From contig CAVVPG010000005.1 in NCBI GenBank assembly GCA_963750075.1, positions 62,001 through 126,000 on the forward strand: a stretch of DNA of 64,000 nt. Direction: 5' to 3'. This stretch comes from Bog-473 sp963750075 (GTDB lineage: Bacteria; Actinomycetota; Acidimicrobiia; Acidimicrobiales; RAAP-2). The position numbers and the translations under genes are program-made. Of this stretch, positions 8,086 through 17,355 are shown piece after piece (positions within the stretch are counted from its first letter, which is position 1; each line of letters opens with the position of its first letter). The notes beneath the pieces were generated by a model that did no database searches, was not told the DNA's origin, and worked only from the letters and a program-made list of their open reading frames with translations.

Positions 8086-9438
8086 ATGCCGAGACTTGTC
8101 AATATGGTTGACACATCGATCTCTGCGAGGCTGGAGGGCCATCTTCATTCGATCACGGGCGCCCAGAACGACTACCACTCGCTCTTCGATCTCGTGGGCG
8201 ATCGAAGGTTCGTCCTCATCGGCGAGGCCTCTCACGGCACTCACGACTTCTACTCGGAGCGGGCCCGCATCACTCGTCAACTCATCGATGCATATGGCTT
8301 CAATGCCGTGGCGGTCGAGGCGGACTGGCCCGACGCCTACCGGGTGAATCGCTACGTCATGGGGCTCTCAAATGACGCCGACGCCGACACGGCACTCTCG
8401 GACTTCCAGCGGTTCCCCGCCTGGATGTGGCGGAACCGCGATGTCCTGGCCTTTGTGCAATGGCTTCGTGCTCGTAACGACTCCCATGTCAATCCGGCGC
8501 TCAAGGCGCGCTTCTATGGTTTGGACCTCTACAGCCTGCGAGCTTCCATGGAAGCGGTGGTGAGGTATCTCGACCAAGTCGATCCGGACGAGGCCTCACG
8601 GGCTCGGGCACGCTACTCATGCTTCGACCATGTCGGTGGCGAAGGACAGGCCTACGGCTACGCCCTCGCTTATGCGGGCGCGATCCCATGCGAGAACGAG
8701 GTCGTGACGCAACTCATCGAACTGCGCCGAAAAGCAGAGGGATACTTACGGCGCGACGGCTGGGTGGCCGACGACGAGTTCTTCTTCGCCGAGCAGAATG
8801 CCCTTCTAGTGCGGGACGCCGAGGAGTACTACCAGCAGATGTATCGAGCCGACGTGTCCTCGTGGAACCTCCGTGACTGCCACATGGCCGCCACGCTCGA
8901 TTCGCTGGCTGAGCACCTCAATCGTCAATTTGGCCATGCCAAGATCGTGGTATGGGAGCACAACTCGCACGTCGGCGACGCGCGTTCCACCGAGATGAGT
9001 GCTCATGGGGAGCTCAACGTGGGCCAACTGGCCCGGCAGCGCTACGGAGGTGCCTGCGCCCTGATCGGGTTCACCACCTACGACGGCACCGTGACCGCCT
9101 CCTCCGAGTGGGGCGGTCCATCTGAACGCAAACGAGTGCGTCCCTCGATGAGCGATAGTCATGAGTCGTATCTCCACGAACTCCAGGCCGGTCGCTTCTG
9201 GTTGGACTCGGCTGATCCGACCGTGCACAACGCGATGGTGACGCCGCGCCTGGAGCGGGCAATAGGGGTCATCTATCGGCCCGAGACCGAGCGCGGGAGT
9301 CACTACTTCCACGCCCGTCTCGGCGAGCAGTTCGATGCAGTCATCCATCTCGATCACACCTCGGCGGTCGAGCCCCTTGAGCGCACGTCGATCTGGGACG
9401 CGGGAGAGCCCCCGGAGACCTATCCCACGGGCCTTTGA
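8086..9438 (+). CDS. Erythromycin-esterase-family hydrolase
   Basis: A protein of about 450 residues with the family's active-site layout. GEASHGTHDFYSERARITRQ near residue 45 contains the catalytic His, AVEADWPD follows with a conserved Glu, and VWEHNSHVGDARSTEM supplies further conserved His residues. Family members include macrolide-ring esterases, but many environmental homologues have unknown substrates, so antibiotic resistance should not be assumed. The start is ambiguous: ATGs at 8086 and 8104, neither with a strong ribosome-binding site; the frame runs open into repeat copy B. It is followed 83 bp later by the MgtA-type ATPase. Confidence 0.85.
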   Translation: MPRLVNMVDTSISARLEGHLHSITGAQNDYHSLFDLVGDRRFVLIGEASHGTHDFYSERARITRQLIDAYGFNAVAVEADWPDAYRVNRYVMGLSNDADADTALSDFQRFPAWMWRNRDVLAFVQWLRARNDSHVNPALKARFYGLDLYSLRASMEAVVRYLDQVDPDEASRARARYSCFDHVGGEGQAYGYALAYAGAIPCENEVVTQLIELRRKAEGYLRRDGWVADDEFFFAEQNALLVRDAEEYYQQMYRADVSSWNLRDCHMAATLDSLAEHLNRQFGHAKIVVWEHNSHVGDARSTEMSAHGELNVGQLARQRYGGACALIGFTTYDGTVTASSEWGGPSERKRVRPSMSDSHESYLHELQAGRFWLDSADPTVHNAMVTPRLERAIGVIYRPETERGSHYFHARLGEQFDAVIHLDHTSAVEPLERTSIWDAGEPPETYPTGL

Positions 9439-9521
9439 CCGCACTGCCGGGACCTCGCTGGGCGGGTCATTTGAGACCGATGGCCCTGTTGTCGGCAGCT
9501 CCCTAGGGCCAAGCTGCCGTC

Positions 9522-12229
9522 ATGGTGGTGGCAACGCGCGCTCCCGCTGAAGAGCTGGAATTGGCCGAAGCAGCTGGTCTCTCACCTGAGGAAGTCCTCT
9601 CGCGGCTCGGGAGCGGCCCAGAAGGGCTCACGTCGGACGAAGCAGCGGACCGGCTCCGTCGGTTCGGTCCCAACGCGCTGGGCACGCATCGGGTTCGTGC
9701 AACGTCTGTCCTCTTCCGACAACTGCGCAACCCGATCCTGATCCTTCTGCTCGTGGCGGCGCTGGTGTCGGGACTCACCGGCAGCAGCACCAATGCCCTG
9801 ATCATCGCCGTGATCGTCGCTCTCAGCGTCGGCCTGGGGTTCTTCAACGAATATCGGGCGGAGCAGGCCATGGCCTCCCTCAGGCGCCAAATCCGGCACG
9901 AGGCCGAGGTCCAGAGAGACGGGCTGACGTGCCGGGTACCGGTCACCGACATCGTGCCGGGTGACGTGGTGGCACTGCGCATCGGGGACATCGTGCCGGC
10001 CGACCTCCGCCTCATCGAGGTCGACGAACTCGAGTGCGACGAAGGCGTCCTGACCGGGGAGTCGATGCCAGCGGTCAAGTCCGTGGAACCCGTCACCGGC
10101 CGCGCGCCCAGGACCAGCCGGGATGCGCCTTCATGGGAACGATCGTCCACGAGGGATCGGGCCTCAGCGTGGTGGTCCAGACGGGGACGCACACCGCCTT
10201 CGGGCGGATCGCAGCCGGCCTGGCCGAGCATCAGGGTCAGACGGCCTTCGAGGTGGGCCTGGCGCGCTTCTCGCGCTTCTTGTTCGGGGTGGCGGGAGTC
10301 CTGACCGTGGCCATCTTCATCATCAACGTGGCCCTCCATCGACCGCCCATCGACGCACTGCTCTTCTCCCTGGCCATCGCGGTGGGCATCGCGCCCGAGA
10401 TGATGCCGGCCATCGTGACCGTCAGCCTCGCGTCGGGCTCGAAGGCACTGGCAGCAAAGAAAGTGCTGGTCAAGCGGTTGGTGGCGATCGAGGACCTCGG
10501 CAATATTGAGATCCTCTTCACCGACAAGACGGGCACCCTCACCGAGGGGAAGATCACCTTTCAGCGGGCGCTGGACGCGACCGGTCATGAGAGCGATCGT
10601 CCGTTGCTGCTCGGGCTCGTGTGCAACGAAGCGGCGGTCACTGACAAGGGCCCGGTTGGCGGGAACGCACTGGACCAGGCCCTCTGGTCAGCCCCCAGCG
10701 CCCACAGGGGAGGGGACATCGCCACCGAGGCCTCCCGATGCGTGCGACGAGGCGTCCTCCCCTTCGACCACGAGCGGCAGCTGGCCTCGGTGCTGATCAA
10801 CGACCCTGTCGGTGGGCCGCTCGTGGTCACCAAGGGGGCACCCGAGGTGGTCCTCGACCGCTGCGTGGGTGTCCCCGACAGCGCCCGCTCGGCGTTGGAC
10901 GCGCTGTTCTCCGAGGGAGCCCGGGTGGTTGCCGTGGCCAGCCGTCCCGCCGAGGGCATCGATGCGCTGACCGCCGCAGACGAGCGGGGACTGGTCTTGG
11001 AGGGCTTCTTGATCTTCGCCGATCGGCCGAAGGCCGACGCGGGCCAGTCCATCGCCCAGCTCGAACGGCTGGGGGTGGCGGTCAAGATCATCACAGGGGA
11101 CAACGGCCAGGTGGCCGCCAAGGTGTGCTCGGAGATCGGCGTCGATTGCACCGGGGTGCTGAGCGGTCAAGAGGTCGAGGCGCTCGACGATGACCGACTC
11201 GAGGCGGCGATCCTGACCACGACGGTGTTCTCTCGGATCAGCCCCGATCAGAAATCCCGGATCATCAAGGTGGCCCGCCGAACCGGGAAGGACGTGGCCT
11301 TCTTGGGTGACGGGGTCAATGACGCCGTCGCGCTGCACCACGCCGACGTCGGCATCTCGGTGGACTCGGGAACCGACGTGGCCAAGGACGCCGCCGACGT
11401 GGTGCTGCTCGACAAGGACCTCGGCGTCCTGGCGGACGGAGTCATGGAGGGTCGCCGCATCTTCGCCAACACGATGAAGTACGTCCTCATGGCCACGTCC
11501 TCGAACTTCGGCAACATGTTCAGCGCGGCCGGCGCATCTGCGTTCCTGACGTTCCTCCCGATGCTGCCGTCGCAGATCCTCCTCAACAACCTGCTGTACA
11601 ACACGGGACAGATGGTGATCCCGACCGATCGCGTCGACCCCGAGGCATTGGCTCGCCCCGCGGCATGGGACATGACGTTCATCCGGCGGTTCATGACCGT
11701 GTTCGGTCCCCTCAGCTCCATTTTCGACTTCGTCACCTTCTGGTTCATGCTCGCCGTACTCCATGCCGGCCACGTCGAGTTCAGGACGGGCTGGTTCGTT
11801 GAGTCGATCGCAACGCAGACCCTTGTGATCTATGTGATCCGGACCCGACGGATCCCGTTCTTCAGGAGCCGGCCCAGCCTGCCAATGCTGACGGTTCCGA
11901 CCGGGGCGGCACTGGTCGGGGCGATCCTGCCTTACACGGGAATGGCCCATCTCCTGGGGTTCACGCCGCTACCCGGGAGCTTCTTCCTCGCCCTGCTTGG
12001 CATGGTCGTCGTCTACCTGCTCCTGGTCGAACTGGCGAAGATTCCCTTTTACCGCAACCGCGCTCCGAACGCGGAGACACCCAGACGTGCGACCACCCGT
12101 GTCGAACGACTGGAGCGGCGGATCCATCGCCGGGTGTCTCGTTTCATTCACCCTCTCAACCACGGGCCGCAGACTGGAGTGGAGGGAGGGAGGTCTGCGG
12201 ACTCGGGCCAAGACGAAGTGCATCCCTGA
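9522..12229 (+). CDS. Magnesium-translocating-type P-type ATPase (MgtA/MgtB-like), apparent frameshift
   Basis: Together two overlapping frames encode about 900 residues, the usual length of MgtA. Frame one (from ATG 9522) holds the N-terminal cation-ATPase domain, the first membrane pair and the LTGES motif. It stops making sense near 10110. Frame two takes over at CAFMGTIVHEGSG (about 10120) and holds the phosphorylation motif DKTGTLT, the hinge GDGVNDAVALHHADVGIS and the C-terminal membrane helices, ending at 12229. The membrane core AVGIAPEMMPAIVTVSLASG resembles MgtA rather than calcium or potassium pumps. A single-base indel between about 10090 and 10118 separates the halves: a sequencing error, a true pseudogene or, less likely, programmed shifting. 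Confidence 0.8.
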
Positions 12230-12271
12230 TGGAGAGGTCTCACCGATGCGCACACCTTGGCAATCCGATTT

Positions 12272-12425
12272 GGCAATCGAATGGGCGTCACCGCGAAGAC
12301 TGCGACATACGAGACGGACCGGCGGTCCAGCTCAGGAACAGTGGGGCGGACGCGCAAGACGGGCTGGACAAATCAGATGGGCCTCCGGAGCCGGTGGCGC
12401 AGGTTCGAGTCCTGCCGGGGGCGCC
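12272..12425 (+). repeat. Dispersed repeat copy C with tRNA-Arg(CCG) 3'-half
   Basis: A 154-bp copy. The tandem TTGGCAATC motif is at 12257-12265 and 12270-12278, with the same 13-bp step as copy B. The 3' part has CTCCGGA loop, T arm GCAGG-TTCGAGT-CCTGC and acceptor strand CGGGGGC-GCC. The 5' side of the anticodon stem has drifted from copies A and B. Confidence 0.82.
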
Positions 12426-12454
12426 GAGTGTTCTCGCTGCTCAGAAGCCGTATT

Positions 12455-13267
12455 TCATGGCCGGGGACGAGCGACGATGCCAGTGTCGCCGTAGTCGAAC
12501 GCCACCGTTCGACCGGCCACCCAGCCCGAACGCTTCGCTTGGCGGATCTCCACGGTCACGGTCGCACCTACCTCCATGGGCCTCATCAGCTTCACCACGT
12601 TGTAGGTATTCGCCGTTCCGCGAGTCCGCGTACTGATGGCCGTCCCGGCGACCACGGCGAGCGCATGATGCCGCCCCTCGGCGCCGATAGTGACGACGTC
12701 AACCCTCGCCGTGTGGGTGTGGCCAGAGAGGAACAACGCCACACCGGCTTGGTCGCACGCGTCGACGAGGTGCTGCCGACCGCGGAGTGCGGAGAGGTTT
12801 GCCGGGAGTACGGGGTGGTGCGTGACGAGGACCCGCCACGCCCCTTTCGGAGAGCGGCCCAAGGCGTCTCGCGCCAGATCCGCCTGCCGCGATGAGACAT
12901 GTCCGGCCTTCCATCGCCATGCCGGCATCGAGTCGAGCCCGACGGCAACCAAGTCCAGCACGTCGAAGACCGGATCCAGAGAAGGGGTGATGTACGTCTG
13001 GTATCGCCCGGTTGGCGAGACAAGACGTCGAGGTAGGTCGAACAGAGGTACGTCGTGGTTTCCCATGACGGTGAGGACCGGCGCGGGAAGTCTGTCCAGA
13101 AACGCTCGGGCGCGGCTGAACTGGTCCCTGCGGGCTCGCTGGGTCAGGTCACCCGAGACGACGACCAGGTCCGGACGGTGGTCCCAGATGTCGGCTACCA
13201 GCGACTCCACGAGCTCATCGAGTTGGGCGCCGTAGTGGATGTCCGACAGGTGGACGATGACCGGCAC
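12455..13267 (-). CDS. Calcineurin-like metallophosphoesterase
   Basis: A protein of about 270 residues with the complete dimetal phosphoesterase motif series: HLSDIHYG near the start, VVSGDLTQRA, MGNHDVPLF, LVTHHPVLP and LSGHTHTARVD. These residues bind two metal ions and hydrolyse phosphomonoesters or diesters; this subgroup resembles cyclic-nucleotide or lipid-headgroup phosphodiesterases, but the substrate is open. The GTG at 13267 places the start just after the stop of the upstream lipid-kinase gene. A longer in-frame start at 13348 would overlap that gene by 65 bp. Likely cotranscribed with the lipid kinase. Confidence 0.8.
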   Translation of the reverse strand: MPVIVHLSDIHYGAQLDELVESLVADIWDHRPDLVVVSGDLTQRARRDQFSRARAFLDRLPAPVLTVMGNHDVPLFDLPRRLVSPTGRYQTYITPSLDPVFDVLDLVAVGLDSMPAWRWKAGHVSSRQADLARDALGRSPKGAWRVLVTHHPVLPANLSALRGRQHLVDACDQAGVALFLSGHTHTARVDVVTIGAEGRHHALAVVAGTAISTRTRGTANTYNVVKLMRPMEVGATVTVEIRQAKRSGWVAGRTVAFDYGDTGIVARPRP

Positions 13268-13283
13268 GGGGGTGGGGAGACTC

Positions 13284-14654
13284 TCAGACCTTCTCGGCGA
13301 TTGGGTCCACGCCACGGGCGAGCGAGATAAGGTCAGTACCTGAGACATCCCGAGCTTGGCGGCGCTCGGCGGCGGTCAGGTTTTCCTTCGGTACCAGGAG
13401 CCGTAGACCCCGAGGATGGATCTCGAACGTGAGGGGGGTTTCGAGCTCCAGGGCCTCACCGTCGATGCCAGCAAAGGCTTTTCCGGATCGCGACCGCACC
13501 TCGAACCGCTCCGTCGCGAACTCGTGCCAGTGCCGGCTCCGGCGCCGCTGTCCGAGGGCGGAGAGGGTGACGACCTGGGCGGCCTCTCTCCCGCTTGCCG
13601 CGGTGATGGCGACGACGCCGAGCCTCCCCGTATCGAGGCGTCGGCGCTGCGACGCGTCCAAGGTCGCCCCCAGCACGTAGGGGTTGTTCGAGACCTGGAT
13701 CAGGAATGCACCCTGCACTTCCGTGCCGTCAGGCTCGGTGAACTGGAGGTCGAACGATTCTTGCGTCCGCCCGAGCATCTCCGGAAGGAGCGCCTTGGTG
13801 GTCTCGGACTTCGCGTCCCGATAGCCCGGCTGTTGGACGATCGTGGCATAAATTCCGAGCGAGACGTTGTTGACGAACAGGCGATCTCCAACTGTCGCGT
13901 AGTCGATGCGGCGCTCGATTCCGTCACGGAAGGCGTCGAGGCTCTTGCGCGGATCCTCTCGGTCGATCCCGAGGTCGAGAGCGAAGTGGTTGCGGGTGCC
14001 GGCCGAGACGCACACGAACGGGAGGTCGTGTGCGATGGCGATGGATGCCACCAATGCCTGTGAGCCGTCGCCGCCTGCCATGGCCAGGCAGCCCGCCCCG
14101 CGTGCGACCGCGTCGCGAGCGAGCTGCTCGAGGTCGAGCCCGCGATCGAGCATGACCACCTCGACGCCCATGCTCTCGGCGAGTTCGACGAGCCCGAACT
14201 TCGCCACCTTGCCGCCCCCCGACCAGGGATTGCAGATGAGGACCGGGCGCCGCGGTCGAGCGACCGTCAACGGTCGGCGAGCGTCGCGTTCGCGAAGGTC
14301 ACGTGCGATCGCCGCTCGACCGAAGCCGACAGTCGCCACGACGAGCGCCGCCGAGACGACGAGGGCGAGCACTGGGCGATCTCCATGGGGCTCGGCCCGG
14401 ACGACTGCGATGACGATCAGAGCGCCACCGACCACTGCGCCGGCGACACCGAAGTTCCTGCGGGGCGCTCGCTCCGTGATGACCCACCAGGCACCGCTGA
14501 CCATCAGGGCCACACCGACCAGCCCGGCGACCAGAAACCCGAGATTGCGGACCGCAAAGACCACCACTGACACAGTGAGGAGCACCGCGCACCCGAGCGA
14601 AGCCAAGGCTAAGGAGCGCTCGCGCCAGCCGACCGTGTGCGTACTCCGTCCCAT
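13284..14654 (-). CDS. Diacylglycerol-kinase-family lipid kinase with N-terminal membrane helices
   Basis: About 456 residues. The first 110 contain four hydrophobic helices (for example FLVAGLVGVALMVSGAWWVI). The remainder is a DAGK catalytic domain: NPWSGGGK, the nucleotide-binding AGGDGSQALVAS, SAGTRNHFALDLGI and NNVSLGIYA. Such enzymes phosphorylate diacylglycerol, sphingoid or related lipids at the membrane. Membrane-fused versions are common in Actinobacteria. An ATG at 14654 is preferred over a TTG at 14666. Downstream is a metallophosphoesterase, so the pair could act on the same phospholipid pool (inference). Confidence 0.83.
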   Translation of the reverse strand: MGRSTHTVGWRERSLALASLGCAVLLTVSVVVFAVRNLGFLVAGLVGVALMVSGAWWVITERAPRRNFGVAGAVVGGALIVIAVVRAEPHGDRPVLALVVSAALVVATVGFGRAAIARDLRERDARRPLTVARPRRPVLICNPWSGGGKVAKFGLVELAESMGVEVVMLDRGLDLEQLARDAVARGAGCLAMAGGDGSQALVASIAIAHDLPFVCVSAGTRNHFALDLGIDREDPRKSLDAFRDGIERRIDYATVGDRLFVNNVSLGIYATIVQQPGYRDAKSETTKALLPEMLGRTQESFDLQFTEPDGTEVQGAFLIQVSNNPYVLGATLDASQRRRLDTGRLGVVAITAASGREAAQVVTLSALGQRRRSRHWHEFATERFEVRSRSGKAFAGIDGEALELETPLTFEIHPRGLRLLVPKENLTAAERRQARDVSGTDLISLARGVDPIAEKV

Positions 14655-14743
14655 ACCAAGAGCCAAGTCCGAAAGGGCTCGCCGCGCAAGGGTCCGTGGT
14701 CCCCAGGACCCCAGGCTGGGTTGGGAGAAGCTCTACCAGGTCC

Positions 14744-15604
14744 TCAGAACCGGTCCGGGACGAGCCGGTATTGGTACGTGGGCTCCACATAGTCGCCCGA
14801 GTCTTGACGCTCAGGGAGCACGACCCGCTTGCGTTTGGGCGACTCGTAGGGGATCTGGCTCAACAGGTGGCTGATGATATTGAGGCGACCGCGCTTCTTG
14901 TCGTCGGTGTGGGCGACGTACCACGGGGCCCACGCTGTGTCGGTCGCGGCAAACATGGCGTCTCTGGCGCGCGAGTAATCATACCAGCGGCTGTAGGACT
15001 TCAAGTCCATGTCCGAGAGCTTCCAGATCTTGCGGGGGTCGTGTATACGGCTCTCGAGGCGCCGGGTCTGTTCGTCGGCGCTGACCTCGAGCCAGTACTT
15101 CAACAGGAGGATCCCCGTGTGCACCATTTCCTTCTCCACAAGCGGTGTGAGCTCGAGGAACCTCTTCGTCTCCTCGGGATCGCAGAAGCCCATGACCGGC
15201 TCGACGCCGGCCCGGTTGTACCAGCTGCGATCGAAGATCACCACTTCACCGGCCGCCGGGAAATGCGCCATGTAGCGCTGGATGTACATCTGCGACTGCT
15301 CACGCTCGGTGGGGGCGGGCAGCGCGGCGACACGGAAGACACGTGGACTCACTCGTTCGGTGATCCGCTTGATCGTGCCACCCTTCCCGGCCGTGTCGCG
15401 ACCCTCGAAGACGACGCAGATCTTGGCTCCGGTCGCCTTGACCCACTCCTGGACTGCCACGAGCTCTGCGTGCAGTAGCCGCATCTCCAGCTCGTACTCC
15501 TTGCGATTCATCTTGGGTGGCAATTCGGCTTCAACCTCCTGGAACGCTGTGGCCGGAGGCGTGTGGGCCACGACCCTGTGCTCTTTGTGCTCCCTCGTGG
15601 CCAT
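14744..15604 (-). CDS. ppk2: Polyphosphate kinase 2 (PPK2)
   Basis: A 286-residue single-domain PPK2. Walker A is EGRDTAGKGG (about residues 68-77), Walker B FDRSWYNRAGVE, and the Arg-rich lid RRLESRIHDPRKIWKLSDMD follows. These cytoplasmic enzymes move phosphate between polyphosphate and nucleoside di- or monophosphates, supplying ATP or GTP under energy limitation. The length fits class I. GGAGGT lies upstream of the ATG at 15604. It sits in a minus-strand run between an MFS carrier and the lipid kinase. Direction of catalysis cannot be read from sequence. Confidence 0.9.
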   Translation of the reverse strand: MATREHKEHRVVAHTPPATAFQEVEAELPPKMNRKEYELEMRLLHAELVAVQEWVKATGAKICVVFEGRDTAGKGGTIKRITERVSPRVFRVAALPAPTEREQSQMYIQRYMAHFPAAGEVVIFDRSWYNRAGVEPVMGFCDPEETKRFLELTPLVEKEMVHTGILLLKYWLEVSADEQTRRLESRIHDPRKIWKLSDMDLKSYSRWYDYSRARDAMFAATDTAWAPWYVAHTDDKKRGRLNIISHLLSQIPYESPKRKRVVLPERQDSGDYVEPTYQYRLVPDRF

Positions 15605-15759
15605 TGCCTTTACCTCCGATGGGCGTAGGTGGATGCAACGCGGTCAAGGAGTCGAGTCGGCGGTCCCGGTCACCCGACGAACCATAGGCTCGGACGGGGC
15701 CGGTCCTGTGCGACGAGAGCGGGCACCCGGATCGGACCGGATCAGCATCACAGTTCGAC

Positions 15760-17355
15760 CTAGCCGAGACCGACACCTTCGATGTCTGCGAGCGGCGTGA
15801 TGTCGGGTAGCCGACGCATGCGGAACGAATTGGCGAAACCGAGAAGGGATGCCAGCACCGGGACGAGGAGCGCGATCTGGAGGGACAGATTTCGGGCGTG
15901 GGTATTGATCGCAAGGATCTCCTTCTGCACGGCCTTGGGTTCCCCGGCGATCTGCTGCTGGAGCTGCGTGTTGCTCATGATCTCGGCATCGTGCTCCAGG
16001 TCCCCAGAGATCTGTTGCTGTTGGGCCGGCGGGATCACCGGGCTGGCCTGCACCTGGTGGTTGAAGCTGAGCGCGAGAGCCCACAGCATGAGTCCACCCG
16101 CGACGGCAAGGCCGAATGACAGCCCGAACGAACCTGCAGCGGAGTTCACGCCGGCGGCCTCACTGACTCGCTCCTCGCTGATGGGCGCCAGCGTGAAGTT
16201 GTTCAGTTGCGAGACGAGCATGCCCAGACCGGACCCGCAGATCACCAGCGGGATCACCAGGTACCACCCGGAGTCCACTCTTGGCACCAAGGGGATGATC
16301 GCCGCCATGCCGATGGTGCTCAGAGCGAAGCCGGTCAGAACGATCTGGGCGGGACGAAATTTGCCCGCCTTACGGCCGGCCAGCATCGCCATGCCGAACA
16401 TCGAAAACGACAGGGGTGCCAGTGACAAACCGGCCTGCATGGCGTTGTACTCGAGGGTCATCTGCAGGAAGAGCGGCAACGCGATCATGGCACCGCCCAG
16501 CGTGATCTGCTGGAACGTCTGTTGCGAGATCCCGATACGGAAGTTCAGATGCTTGAACAGGCTGGGGTCCAACAGCGTGGGCTTTCCGTGGCGCTTGCGC
16601 CACACCAGCCAGTAGGCGAACGCGGCGAGCGTTGCCGCGCCGATCCCCATGATCAGACCCACGTACTCTCCGCCCTCCTGCCAGACGAGGATGCCGAGGA
16701 CGAGGCCTCCCATACCGACAATGGAGAGAATGGCACCGACGGCGTCGATCTGGCGTGGTCCGGTGTAGGGGGCGTCCTTGACGAGGCGGATCTGGGACAG
16801 CACCACGAGGATGATCAGCGCCTCGAGCCCGAAGCCGACCCGCCATGACAGGTAAGTCGTGAGGAATCCGCCCAACAGCGGACCGACCGCAGCCGCGATC
16901 GCTGCAGATGCACCGACGAGGGCGTACGCACGCTTCTGCGCGTCGCCTGTGAAGTTGCCGTGGATGAGGGACTGCATCGCCGGCAGCAGGAGGGACGCAC
17001 CGAGTCCACCGATGATCGCCCAGAAGATAATGATTGTGTTCAAGTTCTGGGCGAGCGTCATGGCGACCGCACCGACGGCGTAGGCCAGAAGGCCGATCAC
17101 GTAGGCACGTCGTCGGCCCATGAGGTCGCCCAGCTTCGAGTTGGTCAAGATGAAGGCCGCAGAGACGAGGGCCTCCAGCGCGATGGCCGACTGGACGCCG
17201 CTCGCCGTCGTATGCAGGTCCTTGATGACTGCGGAGATCGACACGTTCATCAGCGACGTGTCGACCACCAGAACGAACATCGCCATGGCCAACAAGGGAG
17301 CCAGGCGCGGGTTTCCCTCCTGCTCGGCCAGTTCGGGATCGGAAGCTGTGCTCAT
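15760..17355 (-). CDS. MFS transporter, DHA2-like (14-helix) family
   Basis: A 531-residue membrane protein with the MFS pattern: the first helix contains VVDTSLMNVSISAVI, the loop motif GDLMGRRRAYV follows helix 2, and motif C-like GPLLGGFLTTYLSWRVGF lies in helix 5, as in DHA2 drug:H+ antiporters. A Gln-rich extracytoplasmic loop (PPAQQQQIS) precedes the last helix. The substrate is unknown. Its ATG overlaps the stop of the SulP gene by 4 bp (ATGA at 17352-17355), so the two are translationally coupled. Confidence 0.85.
   Translation of the reverse strand: MSTASDPELAEQEGNPRLAPLLAMAMFVLVVDTSLMNVSISAVIKDLHTTASGVQSAIALEALVSAAFILTNSKLGDLMGRRRAYVIGLLAYAVGAVAMTLAQNLNTIIIFWAIIGGLGASLLLPAMQSLIHGNFTGDAQKRAYALVGASAAIAAAVGPLLGGFLTTYLSWRVGFGLEALIILVVLSQIRLVKDAPYTGPRQIDAVGAILSIVGMGGLVLGILVWQEGGEYVGLIMGIGAATLAAFAYWLVWRKRHGKPTLLDPSLFKHLNFRIGISQQTFQQITLGGAMIALPLFLQMTLEYNAMQAGLSLAPLSFSMFGMAMLAGRKAGKFRPAQIVLTGFALSTIGMAAIIPLVPRVDSGWYLVIPLVICGSGLGMLVSQLNNFTLAPISEERVSEAAGVNSAAGSFGLSFGLAVAGGLMLWALALSFNHQVQASPVIPPAQQQQISGDLEHDAEIMSNTQLQQQIAGEPKAVQKEILAINTHARNLSLQIALLVPVLASLLGFANSFRMRRLPDITPLADIEGVGLG

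Noticed and set aside
8086..9438. Calling the esterase-like gene an antibiotic-resistance gene
   Set aside because: Only family-level motifs are visible; most environmental members have no shown activity on macrolides.
10688..11950. 420-residue minus-strand frame
   Set aside because: Antisense of the MgtA-type ATPase; His/Gly/Asp-rich composition typical of shadow frames in GC-rich DNA.
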